Below are positions 30,889 to 40,035 of a stretch of 64,000 nt of DNA, piece by piece; position 1 is the first letter of the stretch; the number at the start of each line of letters is the position of its first letter. Source of the DNA: Saccharibacillus sp. CPCC 101409 (lineage in GTDB: Bacteria; Bacillota; Bacilli; Paenibacillales; Paenibacillaceae); assembly GCF_030518235.1 (NCBI RefSeq), contig NZ_JAULSA010000001.1:558001-622000 (forward strand), read 5' to 3'. Position numbers and translations under genes: made by a program. Under the pieces are notes generated by a model that did no database searches, was not told the origin of the DNA, and saw only the letters and a list, made by a program, of their open reading frames with translations.

Positions 30889-32013
30889 ATGCGAAACATG
30901 CAGTTGATCCTGGCGGTGGAGGACGAGCAGTATATCGAGCCTTTTCTGCTGTACGCGCGCACCGGGGAGTTTGCCAAACAGATCGGCGTACGCGCTTTTT
31001 CAAAAGTCGAGCCGTTTCTCGAAGCGATGCGGCGCGAACGGCCCGATTTCGTGCTGGGCGAGCCGGCTTTTCTGAAGCCGTGGCTGACGGAAGACGGTCG
31101 GCGGGGCGTGCCGTGGGCGGCGCTCGGCGGCGGGGAGGACAGCATCTCGCTCGGGGGTCCCGTGCTGCTGCCGTTTCAGCCGCTTAACCTGCTGCTGACG
31201 GCGGTGCTGGATCTGGCGGGCAGCTCCGCGCCGCAGACGGCGGGAGCGTCCGCGGGCGCGGAGGTCGTAGCGGTCTACTCGGCGGCGGGCGGAGCCGGCA
31301 AGACCACCGTCGCGCTGAATCTGGCCAAGCAGCTCGGCAGCCGCGGAGTCCGCGTATTTTATCTGAGCCTGGAAACGCTGGACAGCTCCGCTTCTTTTCG
31401 CGAAGGCAGCGGCGGGGCGGCTGCCGGCGAAAGCGGTCTGGCGGAACTGCTGTACGATCTGCGCGCGGCGCGCGAGAAAGGAGAACCCTGCCGGACTCCG
31501 TTTTCCCGCTGCGCGCCGTTCAAGGAAACGATTAAAGCTTCCGCTTTTCCGGCGCTGGAGAATCCCGACGAACTGCTGGAAATGAACGGGCAGGATACAA
31601 AGGAACTGATCGATCATATCGCGCGCAGCGGGATGTTCGATTCGGTGATTGTCGATACGGATACGCAGTGGCATGAACGCACCGAAACGCTGCTGGAGCG
31701 CGCGGATCGGGTGATCTGGCTGCTGGCCGACGATCTGCTGCATCTGAACAAAACGGCGGCCTGGATCGCCGACCGGCGGCGAAGGACGTCGGAACCGCTT
31801 TACGCGCTGCTTGCAAAAACGACGTTCGTCGTAAACCGCTACGGCGGCAGGTTGGAGAACGCGCTGCCCGGGTCGGAGCTGAAGCCCGCCGGCTTTCTGT
31901 CTTATATTCCGTCGTGGAAATACCTGTCGCGAGAAGATGTGCTGTTGGGCTCGCCGATCTTCCAGCGCGATATTCTGACACTCTGCGAACAGATGGAGCT
32001 GGGACGACGATGA
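30889..32013 (+). CDS. TadZ/CpaE-like ATPase of the Flp pilus
   Basis: A 374-residue protein with an atypical receiver-like N-terminal domain (1-120), then a MinD/ParA-type ATPase: deviant Walker A GGAGKTT (134-140) and VIVDTDTQWH as the Walker B-like strand. TadZ/CpaE positions the pilus machine at the cell pole or membrane. AGGAGA lies 9 bases before the ATG at 30889. The last codons overlap the next gene by ATGA. It is the first gene of the Tad operon. Confidence 0.85.
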   Translation: MRNMQLILAVEDEQYIEPFLLYARTGEFAKQIGVRAFSKVEPFLEAMRRERPDFVLGEPAFLKPWLTEDGRRGVPWAALGGGEDSISLGGPVLLPFQPLNLLLTAVLDLAGSSAPQTAGASAGAEVVAVYSAAGGAGKTTVALNLAKQLGSRGVRVFYLSLETLDSSASFREGSGGAAAGESGLAELLYDLRAAREKGEPCRTPFSRCAPFKETIKASAFPALENPDELLEMNGQDTKELIDHIARSGMFDSVIVDTDTQWHERTETLLERADRVIWLLADDLLHLNKTAAWIADRRRRTSEPLYALLAKTTFVVNRYGGRLENALPGSELKPAGFLSYIPSWKYLSREDVLLGSPIFQRDILTLCEQMELGRR

Positions 32014-33275
32014 GCATCGCGGAAGAAGAACTGTTCCAGGCGCTGAGAGCGGAAGTCCGCTCCGCGCTGGATGTCACGCAGACGCCGGAAGACGGCGAGC
32101 TGATGGCGCTGATCGAGCGCCGGGTGCTGGGCGATTCGCGCGTCGCGTCCGGAACGTCCGGCGAGAAGCGGAAGATGGTGCGCCGGGTCTACGATTCGTT
32201 CCGGGGACTGGATATTTTGCAGCCGCTGGTGGACGACAAAAGCGTGACCGAGATCATGATCAACGGTCATGAGGAAATTTTTATCGAACGAAACGGGGAA
32301 GTCAGCCGCCTTCCGCAGACATTCGAATCGCGCGAGAAGCTGGAAGATATCGTGCAGACGATCGTATCGGGCGTCAATCGGATCGTCAACGAGTCGTCGC
32401 CGATCGTCGACGCGAGGCTCAGGGACGGATCGCGGGTCAACGTGGTGCTGCCGCCGATCGCGCTCAAAGGCCCGACGATGACGATCCGGAAATTTCCCGA
32501 GAAACCGATGACCATGTCCGATCTGGTCGGACGGGGCGCGCTGGACGAAGAAGCCGCGGAATTTCTGAAAACGCTGGTGCGCTGCAAATACAATATTTTT
32601 ATCAGCGGCGGAACCGGATCGGGCAAAACGACGTTCCTGAACGCCCTGTCGCAGTATATCCCGGACGACGAGCGGATCATCACGATCGAAGACTCGGCGG
32701 AATTGCAAATTACGACGGTGCCCAACCTGGTATCGCTGGAAACGCGCAACGCCAATATGGAAGGCAAAGGCGAGATTTCGATCCGCGACCTGATCCGCTC
32801 TTCGCTGCGGATGCGGCCCAACCGCATCGTGGTCGGCGAAGTGCGCGGCGCGGAAGCGCTCGATATGCTTCAGGCGATGAACACCGGACACGACGGATCG
32901 CTTTCGACCGGCCACGCCAACAGCGCGAAAGACATGCTCAGCCGCCTGGAAACGATGGTGCTGGGCGGAGCCGACCTGCCGGTCGAAGTGGTGCGGCAGC
33001 AGATCTCGTCGGCGATCGACCTGTTCGTGCATTTGTCCAGGCTGCGCGACCGTTCGCGCCGGGTGGTCGAGATCGGCGAAGTGGTCGGGATGAAGGAAGG
33101 AAGAGTCGAGCTGCGTCCTCTGTTCCGGTTTGAAGAAGAAGGCGAACAGGGCGGACGGATCGTCGGACGGCTGCGTCGTTCCGGCGAACCGATGGCGCAT
33201 CCGGAAAAATTGAGGGAAGCGGGCGTGGAAGACTGGCGGCGCACTGCCGGTCTGGCCGCGAAAGGAGGTGAATAA
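32010..33275 (+). CDS. TadA/CpaF secretion ATPase
   Basis: 421 residues. Type II/IV secretion ATPase with Walker A GGTGSGKTT (200-208), the Asp box around IITIEDSAEL, Walker B IVVGEVRG and the histidine motif TGHANS. The N-terminal domain LDILQPLVDDKSVTEIMING is typical of CpaF. The hexamer drives pilus assembly from the cytoplasmic face. It starts in the ATGA overlap with the TadZ gene; the frame open upstream is inside that gene. Confidence 0.95.
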   Translation: MSIAEEELFQALRAEVRSALDVTQTPEDGELMALIERRVLGDSRVASGTSGEKRKMVRRVYDSFRGLDILQPLVDDKSVTEIMINGHEEIFIERNGEVSRLPQTFESREKLEDIVQTIVSGVNRIVNESSPIVDARLRDGSRVNVVLPPIALKGPTMTIRKFPEKPMTMSDLVGRGALDEEAAEFLKTLVRCKYNIFISGGTGSGKTTFLNALSQYIPDDERIITIEDSAELQITTVPNLVSLETRNANMEGKGEISIRDLIRSSLRMRPNRIVVGEVRGAEALDMLQAMNTGHDGSLSTGHANSAKDMLSRLETMVLGGADLPVEVVRQQISSAIDLFVHLSRLRDRSRRVVEIGEVVGMKEGRVELRPLFRFEEEGEQGGRIVGRLRRSGEPMAHPEKLREAGVEDWRRTAGLAAKGGE

Positions 33276-33276
33276 A

Positions 33277-34161
33277 TTGCTGCATCGTAGCGGAAGAGCC
33301 GTGTCCGCGGCGGGCAAAGGAAGCGGCGGCAAACGCGGGAACGCGGCAAAGCCGGGCGCGGCGGGACGCCGGTCCGAATCCGATGGATCGGCACGCACGG
33401 TTTCGGGCGGCGCCGGACTGCGCGACTATACGGCTTATACGCTGGGCGCGCGCGAACGACTGCTGAGTATCGCTTTATTCGCCGGGGTGCTGTTTGCGGT
33501 CGGGATGCTGTTTTACAAACTGTGGTTTCTGGCGCTGCTTCTTACGCTGCCCGCGCTTAAAGCGCCGGGGATCTGGCGCACCAACCGGATAAAGCGGCAG
33601 CGCACGCTGCTGAAGCTGCATTTCAAGCAGGCGCTGTACTCGCTGTCGTCATCGATGTCCGCTGGCCGTTCGGTGGAAAATGCGTTTCGCGAAGCGGCGA
33701 AAGACCTGGAACTGCTGTACCCCGGAGGGAATAGCGATATGATTCGCGAGCTGAACGTCATTTCGACCCGGCTGGAGTACGGCGAACCGATCGAGGCGGC
33801 GCTGCTGGACTTCGGCCGTCGCTCGCAGATCGACGATATCGACAACTTTATCGATGTGTTCGTCACCTGCAAACGGACCGGCGGCGATCTGATCGAAGTG
33901 GTGCGGCGGACCTCGACCGTGATCGGGGAGAAAATGGAGATCCAGCAGGATATTTCGGTCATGATCGCCCAGAAGAAGTTCGAATCGAATATTTTGCTGG
34001 GCACCCCGTTTATTTTCATTGTGTTTATCAACGCGTCCGCGCCGGAATTTATGGCTCCGCTGTACGGCAGTGCGGCGGGCATCGCTCTGGCGACGGTCGG
34101 CCTGGCGCTGATTTTCCTGAGTGCCTGGCTGATGAACCGCATTACCAATATCCAAATTTGA
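33277..34161 (+). CDS. TadB-like inner membrane platform protein
   Basis: 294 residues with a basic, disordered first 50 residues, then hydrophobic segments at about 60-95 and two at the C-terminus (FIFIVFINASAPEFM and ATVGLALIFLSAWLM) around a T2SSF domain (LYSLSSSMSAGRSVENAF). It is the membrane platform on which CpaF acts. The TTG at 33277 has AAAGGAGGTGA 7 bases upstream; a GTG at 33268 lies within that site and cannot be the start. Confidence 0.9.
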   Translation: MLHRSGRAVSAAGKGSGGKRGNAAKPGAAGRRSESDGSARTVSGGAGLRDYTAYTLGARERLLSIALFAGVLFAVGMLFYKLWFLALLLTLPALKAPGIWRTNRIKRQRTLLKLHFKQALYSLSSSMSAGRSVENAFREAAKDLELLYPGGNSDMIRELNVISTRLEYGEPIEAALLDFGRRSQIDDIDNFIDVFVTCKRTGGDLIEVVRRTSTVIGEKMEIQQDISVMIAQKKFESNILLGTPFIFIVFINASAPEFMAPLYGSAAGIALATVGLALIFLSAWLMNRITNIQI

Positions 34162-34179
34162 CGAAAGGAGGCGAGGCTT

Positions 34180-35055
34180 ATGACGGCGGCGGCCGCTTTG
34201 ATTCTGCTGCTGGCACTGGCTGCTCTGCTGCTGTACGCATTAACGAAACGCACGAAGGAGCATCGTTACATAGCCGCGCTGCCGATGGAAGGCATTCGGA
34301 TACGAGCGCTGCTTCCGCCTATGCTGGCGCTGGTGGAGAAACTGAAAGTCGCCGCGCGCTTTCCGATCTTTTTCCACAAGCTGCAATCTTCGGTTCAGCG
34401 GGGAGAAGGGCTGCGCGAGAGCGCGGAGCGCACGATGCTGTTTCTGGCGCAGATGCTGCTGTACGCGCTGCTGCTTGTCGCGTTCGGCTGCGTTATGGCG
34501 CTGCTGTCCGGCGGATCGGCGATGTGGCTGTTGATAGGAGCGGGACTTGGCGTTCTGCTGCCGGCCGCGCTGATTAAAGACCTGGCGGCCAAGGTCAAAA
34601 AGCGCGAAGAACAGATTCTGATGGAGCTGCCGGAAATGCTGAACAAGATCGTGCTGCTCGTCGGCGCGGGCGAAACGGTGCAGCAGGCGCTGCTGCGCTG
34701 CTCGCAGCAAAAAGAAGGCAGCGGCCATCCTCTGTACAAGGAATTGGAGCGAATGGTCGGCGAGTGGCGCAGCGGAGATCCTTTTCACCAGGCGTTCGAG
34801 CAGTTCGGCAAACGCTGCGGCGTGCAGGAATCGACGGTATTCGTCACGACGGTGCTGCTGAATCACAAGCGCGGCGGAGGCGAATTTGCGCTGGCGCTGC
34901 GCGACCTGTCGCGCACGCTGTGGGACAAGCGGAAAGCGCTGGGGCGTATCCAGGGCGAGAAAGCGTCGTCCAAGCTGGTATTTCCGATGGTGCTGATCTT
35001 CGGAGTCGTGCTGCTGATGGTCGGCGGCCCGGCTATGATGCTGATTCAGATGTAG
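34180..35055 (+). CDS. TadC-like inner membrane platform protein
   Basis: 291 residues with a hydrophobic N-terminus, a central membrane pair (LLYALLLVAFGCVMALL and MWLLIGAGLGVLLPAAL) and a T2SSF domain (LPEMLNKIVLLVGAGETVQQALLRC in pieces, e.g. VGAGETVQQAL). The C-terminal segment MVLIFGVVLLMVGGPAMM spans the membrane. It pairs with the TadB-like protein. GGAGGCG precedes the ATG. Confidence 0.9.
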   Translation: MTAAAALILLLALAALLLYALTKRTKEHRYIAALPMEGIRIRALLPPMLALVEKLKVAARFPIFFHKLQSSVQRGEGLRESAERTMLFLAQMLLYALLLVAFGCVMALLSGGSAMWLLIGAGLGVLLPAALIKDLAAKVKKREEQILMELPEMLNKIVLLVGAGETVQQALLRCSQQKEGSGHPLYKELERMVGEWRSGDPFHQAFEQFGKRCGVQESTVFVTTVLLNHKRGGGEFALALRDLSRTLWDKRKALGRIQGEKASSKLVFPMVLIFGVVLLMVGGPAMMLIQM

Positions 35056-35098
35056 GAATTTTACAAAGCAAGACTATTTACAGAGGAGGAAACAACGT

Positions 35099-35308
35099 AT
35101 GCTGCAAACAATCGGTTCGAAACTTAAAAATGTATGGAAAGAAGAAGACGGGCTGGGAACGCTGGAAATTATTTTGATTATCGCGGTGACGGTGATTATT
35201 GCGCTGATTTTTAAAAATCAGATTGCCGATCTGATCGACAGATTATTCGGTAAGTTGGATACGCAAACCGACAATTTCTTCAAAGAAGTCGATCCTTCAA
35301 AAGCGTGA
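35099..35308 (+). CDS. Flp1-type type IVb pilin
   Basis: A 69-residue pilin. The leader KNVWKEEDG ends at Gly18 with Glu23 at the +5 position of the mature protein, then a long hydrophobic helix (IILIIAVTVIIALIF) for fibre packing. It is cleaved by the prepilin peptidase encoded at 39487 and should form the pilus shaft. GAGGAGG lies 8-9 bases before the ATG. The last codon overlaps the next start by GTGA. Confidence 0.9.
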   Translation: MLQTIGSKLKNVWKEEDGLGTLEIILIIAVTVIIALIFKNQIADLIDRLFGKLDTQTDNFFKEVDPSKA

Positions 35309-36054
35309 AAATAAGTAAACGAGACACCTCGATTCCACTTTGGACACCTATGAAATTTTTTCCGAAACATAAACGGATCTTTTCCGGCGAACGCGGCAGC
35401 TTCACTATCGAATCGTCCTTGATCATGCCGGTTGTCATGCTGTGCGCAATCATGGTCCTGATGCTCTGCCTCTACCTGTACCAGAGCGCTATGCTCGTAC
35501 AGGCTTCGGCGATCACATCGGAGCGGGCGGCGTACAGCTGGAACAACAGCCACAAAGACGCGCGGAACGGAAGTTTCGGAGAAGGCAAAGAAGACAGGGA
35601 AGACCTCTACTGGCGGCTGACGGAAGATCAGCTGCTGGGTTCGGTGTTCGGCGCGCTCGGCGGAGCGGAAGCTTCCGAGACGATCGGCGTGCCGGGCGGA
35701 AGCGGGGAGTCGCTCGGTTCGAAAAAAATGGCGGCCGCGGCAAACGAGCTGCCGGCCGGCATGAGCGGGACGATGACCGACAAGCGCGGACTGCTGCACC
35801 CAATTACCGCCGTGCTGCATACGCCGCTTGCGCTGACGCCGATCAAACGCATTACGGGTGGCGATATGGGCGGTTCGCAGTACTCGACGGTCGTCGAACC
35901 GGTGGAGTTTATCCGCAATATCGAACTCGTCCGCTATTACGCGGGCAAATTCAAAGCCGACGAAGCCGTTCCGAACGCCGAGAAAGGCGGAGCGGCGGTA
36001 GCGATGACGTCGGAGAACGCCGGCAGGCAGTTGAGCAAGAAATTGAAAAAATGA
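35305..36054 (+). CDS. TadE-like pseudopilin 1
   Basis: About 249 residues. After a basic N-terminus, GERGSFTIESSLIMP has the TadE pattern: cleavage after Gly, Glu at +5, then a hydrophobic helix. The outer domain has no cysteine pair that I can see. The GTG at 35305 overlaps the pilin stop (GTGA), suggesting coupling; ATG 35350 is an alternative with a poor ribosome site. It likely joins the pilus as a minor pseudopilin. Confidence 0.78.
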   Translation: MKISKRDTSIPLWTPMKFFPKHKRIFSGERGSFTIESSLIMPVVMLCAIMVLMLCLYLYQSAMLVQASAITSERAAYSWNNSHKDARNGSFGEGKEDREDLYWRLTEDQLLGSVFGALGGAEASETIGVPGGSGESLGSKKMAAAANELPAGMSGTMTDKRGLLHPITAVLHTPLALTPIKRITGGDMGGSQYSTVVEPVEFIRNIELVRYYAGKFKADEAVPNAEKGGAAVAMTSENAGRQLSKKLKK

Positions 36055-36122
36055 ACGGATACCGGCAAAGATCGTTCCGGCCGCCTTGCGGCCGGTATAC
36101 GCCGGGCGGCGGGGGTGAAATT

Positions 36123-38471
36123 TTGACGGCCCGAAACAATGCAGCGAATTCAAACGAAATATCCTGCTCTCGAAGAACGGGTTCCGTCACATCGGATTCG
36201 CGGCCGGCAGGCCAGCAGTTTGAATGGCGGTCGCGCTTATGGAAAGGAACGCGCGGCTCGGTTTCGATTTTCCTGAGCTTGATTCTCGCGGTGACGCTGG
36301 CGTTTGTGGCGATTTTTATCGACTACTCGCGGATGGCGGCGCTCAAAGCGAAGACCGAACGGCTGGTGCATGCGGCCTCCAGATCCGTTATGTCGGCTTA
36401 CGTGCCGGAATTTCAGCAGGATTACGGGTTATTTGCTTACGGCGAGACCGATCCTACCCTTATTTTCTCCGGCGTGCTGGAGCGAAGTCTGGAATACAAA
36501 GCGAGAGAAGACGTGCTGCCGATCATGGACGCCAAGCTGCTTACGTCTTCGGTCGAACTCAGCCGCGAGCTCGGGAATTACGAAGTGTTCAAAGGACAAA
36601 TCAACGAAGAAATGAAATACAAAGCGCCGGTTAACTTTGCCATCGAAGTCGTCGGCCGCTTCAAACCGATGTCGCAGGCGATGAAAGAAGCCTCGGGCGC
36701 GATCGAAGTGATGGAGAAACTTCAGAAGCTGTACGACAAACGCGAAGCGGCGTTGGACAAAATGCTGGAGTATCAGAAAAAAGCGGGAGCGCCGGCGGAA
36801 GATCTGCCGGGTTTAATCGGTACGGGCGGCGCAGGCGATATCGCCAGCGTGCCGCTGACGGGAGCGGTCACGACGGCGGCCGAGCTGGCCGCGCAGTATT
36901 CGGATTACAAAGTGCAGAAGAAACGGCTCGAAGAGAATCCGCCGCCTCCGCCGCTCGATCCCGACAATACGGTAAACCCGGCATTTCAGGAATGGATGGA
37001 TCTGTCCGCCCGTGTCTCCGCTTACGAGACTTCCGTGCCTTTTGTCGCCAGGAAGATCGGCAAAGCAGCCGATAAAGCTTTTCCGCCGCATCCGGACCGA
37101 ATAGCCGATGCGCGCGAACAGCTCGGTAAAGCGAAAGAACTGAACGAACAGATGGCGGTCGTGATCGAAGAGTCCAAAACGCGCGACGCCGACGCCGACT
37201 ACGACCTTGTAGGCGGCTCGGATATTCCAGGCGCCGAAGGCGGTCCCGGAGCAGGAGACTCTTCCGCCCGGAATAACCTCGACAAACTGCTGCTGGACTC
37301 GGCTTTTTTTGGACAGATGGAAGGGTATATCGATGCTCAGGGCAGCGATTCCGCTTACTCGCAGCGTGAGGTAACGCAGATGCTGGCCGAAATAAGCAGG
37401 GCGTTCGGCGATGCCGGAACAAGCGCGTACAACCTGAAACGAATGGTCGTTACCGCCGGTCGGGCCGCAGGGACGTACACCGATCGTTACGGCAAAAGCG
37501 GCAGCGCGATCCGGGCGATCGAGCAGAAGTTCGAAGAACATCGCAAAGACGACGAGGAGCGCAAAAAGGCGGAAAAAGAAGCCAAAGGCAAACTCAAGGA
37601 AGTGCGCGGCTTGATCAAAATGATCGAGAAATCGGAGCAGAATATGGACGATTTCAAAGAACTGGATCGCTTTTTTAACGAAAATCTGGCTTTGAACAGC
37701 AGAAAGAATAGTCCGGAAAAAATCGGCAGGACCGATGAAGATCCGAATACGGCCGGCAAAGACGCGATGGAAGACATGGACGGATTTTTCGGCGGAATCT
37801 CTTCCCTGCTGGATGCGACCGGAGACCGGCTGCTGCAAAACGAATACGCTTCCGACCACTTTACCAATTTCGATTTCAGCAAGGTAAAAGAATTGACCGG
37901 CGAAGCAGGCGGTCTGGACGGCGAAGCGGCGGCGGAACTGCTCGGCGTCGACAATCAGGAGCTGGAATACATTCTGTACGGCTTCGCCAATCCGGGCGGC
38001 AATATCGCGGCGGCGTACGGGGAGATCTTCGGCATGCGGCTGGCGATCAGGACGATGGAAGCTTTGACCGATCCGGCGATTCTGGCTTACGGCAATCCGC
38101 TGGTGATTCTCGCCAAAGCGATTCTGCAGGGCATTATCAACTCGATCGCGGATATGGCGAAGCTGATCGCAGACGGACATATCGAACTGGCCAAAACGCT
38201 CAAGATCCAATTGACGTACAAAGATCATCTGCGGCTGTTCCTGTTCGCCCATCCGGCTAACGAAAATAAATTGTCGCGGATGCTTGCGCTGATCCGGTTC
38301 AATACCGGCGTCAATCCGGACGAGCACTATACGTACTTGTCGGGAGACGCTTCGATGACTATGCCGGTCTGGTTTCTGCCGGGTGTGATGGAGACGCTGC
38401 ATGTCGGAGACGGCACATGGGAAGGCGGCAGTACATACAGCGTTCCGGTCCAGGCGGACTATTCGTATTGA
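36123..38471 (+). CDS. Large TadG-like pilus assembly protein
   Basis: About 782 residues. RGSVSIFLSLILAVTLAF near the start resembles the TadE/TadG signal, but the +5 position is Phe, not Glu, as in TadG-type proteins. A long outer region follows, with coiled-coil helices (for example the charged stretch near KAEKEAKGKLKEVRG) and several proline-rich turns. The TTG at 36123 has GGGGGTGA 5 bases upstream and follows an 8-bp hairpin (36077-36095); ATG 36051, overlapping the previous stop by ATGA, is the alternative. No enzymatic motif is seen. Confidence 0.75.
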   Translation: MTARNNAANSNEISCSRRTGSVTSDSRPAGQQFEWRSRLWKGTRGSVSIFLSLILAVTLAFVAIFIDYSRMAALKAKTERLVHAASRSVMSAYVPEFQQDYGLFAYGETDPTLIFSGVLERSLEYKAREDVLPIMDAKLLTSSVELSRELGNYEVFKGQINEEMKYKAPVNFAIEVVGRFKPMSQAMKEASGAIEVMEKLQKLYDKREAALDKMLEYQKKAGAPAEDLPGLIGTGGAGDIASVPLTGAVTTAAELAAQYSDYKVQKKRLEENPPPPPLDPDNTVNPAFQEWMDLSARVSAYETSVPFVARKIGKAADKAFPPHPDRIADAREQLGKAKELNEQMAVVIEESKTRDADADYDLVGGSDIPGAEGGPGAGDSSARNNLDKLLLDSAFFGQMEGYIDAQGSDSAYSQREVTQMLAEISRAFGDAGTSAYNLKRMVVTAGRAAGTYTDRYGKSGSAIRAIEQKFEEHRKDDEERKKAEKEAKGKLKEVRGLIKMIEKSEQNMDDFKELDRFFNENLALNSRKNSPEKIGRTDEDPNTAGKDAMEDMDGFFGGISSLLDATGDRLLQNEYASDHFTNFDFSKVKELTGEAGGLDGEAAAELLGVDNQELEYILYGFANPGGNIAAAYGEIFGMRLAIRTMEALTDPAILAYGNPLVILAKAILQGIINSIADMAKLIADGHIELAKTLKIQLTYKDHLRLFLFAHPANENKLSRMLALIRFNTGVNPDEHYTYLSGDASMTMPVWFLPGVMETLHVGDGTWEGGSTYSVPVQADYSY

Positions 38472-38488
38472 CGGATGGAGGAGCGGGG

Positions 38489-39451
38489 ATGGATAGGAAG
38501 CGGCGCGTATCGAGAAAAAGTCATTTGCGAGGCGAGCGGGGCAGTATCGTCGTCGAAGCTTCGCTGGTGCTGCCGATCTTTTTGTTTATGTTTATTTTCC
38601 TGGCGTATATCGTCCAGATGACCGCTTATTCGACCGTGCTGCAAAGTACGGCTTCGGAAGGCGTCAAGCAGGTTTCGACGCATTTGTATCCGGTGCAGAT
38701 GGCGGCCGATCACTTGAAGAAAACGGAGAAAGTATCCAAAGCGCTGCAGGGGTTCTCCAAAATTTCGTTCGGCGAACTTGCCGACAAGTATGCGTCTTCG
38801 CTGCCGGAGCCGGTCGGCGATTGGGTCAAGCAGGCCGCCGCCAAAGGCGATCTGCCGCTGCAATCGCTCAAGGACGAAGCGGCTTCCGCCGTGCTCGACC
38901 CGCTGGTCAAGCCTATTCTCCAGCCGCTGATCGAGAACGGACCGCTGCGGACGGACAAGCTGCATGTGATCGGCATTACCGTGCCCTCGACCGGCGAGAG
39001 CAATCGGCCTTACTTCGGATTGGAGCTGACTTACGAGCTGCCGCTCAAAGTTCCGTTTACGGGCAAAAGCTTGTCGATCCGGGCCAAAGCGGAGGAGCGG
39101 GCTTGGATCGGGGACACGGGCGAAACCGGCGGGAGCGGAGGCGAAGGCGAAGACGCGGAAACGGGCGGCGCGGCGACGATCACGTCCGTGCCGAGTCCCG
39201 CGTATCCGGGACATCGGGCGACGGTCACGGCGAAAGTGGAACCGGGGCAAAGCGCGACGATCAAGATCATGTACAAAAGCGGGGCGAGCAAAGCCAGGTA
39301 TCTGGGCAGTCAAACGGCCGATGCTTCGGGCAATCTGTCCTGGACCTGGCTGGTCGGCGGCAATACCACGCCCGGCGAATGGGTGCTGATCGTCGAAACG
39401 GCCGGAACGACAACCGAAGCTTCGTTTGACGTGCGCAAAAAGGACGATTGA
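38489..39451 (+). CDS. TadE-like pseudopilin 2 with C-terminal Ig-like domain
   Basis: 320 residues. GERGSIVVEASLVLP gives a prepilin-type site with Glu at +5 and a hydrophobic helix. A helical region follows, then a Gly/Glu linker near residue 215 and a C-terminal beta-sandwich-like domain (residues 230-320: PSPAYPGHRATVTAKVEPG, WTWLVGGNTTPGEWVLIVE). Such a domain at the outer end could be the adhesive or tip part of the pilus. TGGAGGAGCGGGG precedes the ATG. Confidence 0.8.
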   Translation: MDRKRRVSRKSHLRGERGSIVVEASLVLPIFLFMFIFLAYIVQMTAYSTVLQSTASEGVKQVSTHLYPVQMAADHLKKTEKVSKALQGFSKISFGELADKYASSLPEPVGDWVKQAAAKGDLPLQSLKDEAASAVLDPLVKPILQPLIENGPLRTDKLHVIGITVPSTGESNRPYFGLELTYELPLKVPFTGKSLSIRAKAEERAWIGDTGETGGSGGEGEDAETGGAATITSVPSPAYPGHRATVTAKVEPGQSATIKIMYKSGASKARYLGSQTADASGNLSWTWLVGGNTTPGEWVLIVETAGTTTEASFDVRKKDD

Positions 39452-39486
39452 GCGCGTACGGGTCAACAAGAATTGGAGGAATCGAA

Positions 39487-40005
39487 ATGAACGAGATACT
39501 CGCCTATATCGGCTGCGCCTGTTTCCTGCTCGCCGCTTTCGTGACGGATATCCGCTTCAGCAAAATCCCGAATAAGCTGAGTCTGCCTTTTATCGTCAGC
39601 GGTTTTCTGTATCAGGGATTGGCGCACGGCTGGGGAGGACTGCTGTTCTCGGCCAAAGGTTTTGCGGCGGGCTTTGCCGTGCTGCTGATCCTGTATCTGC
39701 TGGGAGCGGTCGGAGCCGGCGACGTCAAATTGTTTGCGGGAATCGGAGCCTGGACCGGCGTGCTCTTCGCCGCGCAGACGCTGCTGTACTCGATCCTGTT
39801 TGCGGCCGCGATCGGGATCGGCATTCTGTGCTGGCGGCGGGAAGGCATGGTTCGCGTCAAACGCATGTTCAAAAGTTTGGCCGGACTGGTTGTGTTTCGG
39901 AATAGGGGAGCGTTGGCGGCCGACCGGGTCAATCATCTGACGTTCCCGTTTATGTGGGCGGTGCTGCCGGGCGCGTTTGTCGGATATTTTTACATGTATC
40001 TATAG
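39487..40005 (+). CDS. Prepilin peptidase (TadV/CpaA, A24 family)
   Basis: 172 residues with six hydrophobic segments. The two catalytic aspartates of A24 peptidases are D21 in TDIRFSKIPN and D79 in GAGDVK. There is no N-terminal methylase domain, as usual for the CpaA/TadV group. It cleaves the leaders of the Flp pilin and TadE-like proteins at the membrane. TTGGAGGA lies 6-7 bases before the ATG. Confidence 0.93.
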   Translation: MNEILAYIGCACFLLAAFVTDIRFSKIPNKLSLPFIVSGFLYQGLAHGWGGLLFSAKGFAAGFAVLLILYLLGAVGAGDVKLFAGIGAWTGVLFAAQTLLYSILFAAAIGIGILCWRREGMVRVKRMFKSLAGLVVFRNRGALAADRVNHLTFPFMWAVLPGAFVGYFYMYL

Positions 40006-40035
40006 AAGATTTGCGAACAGGCAGGGGAACGATCT

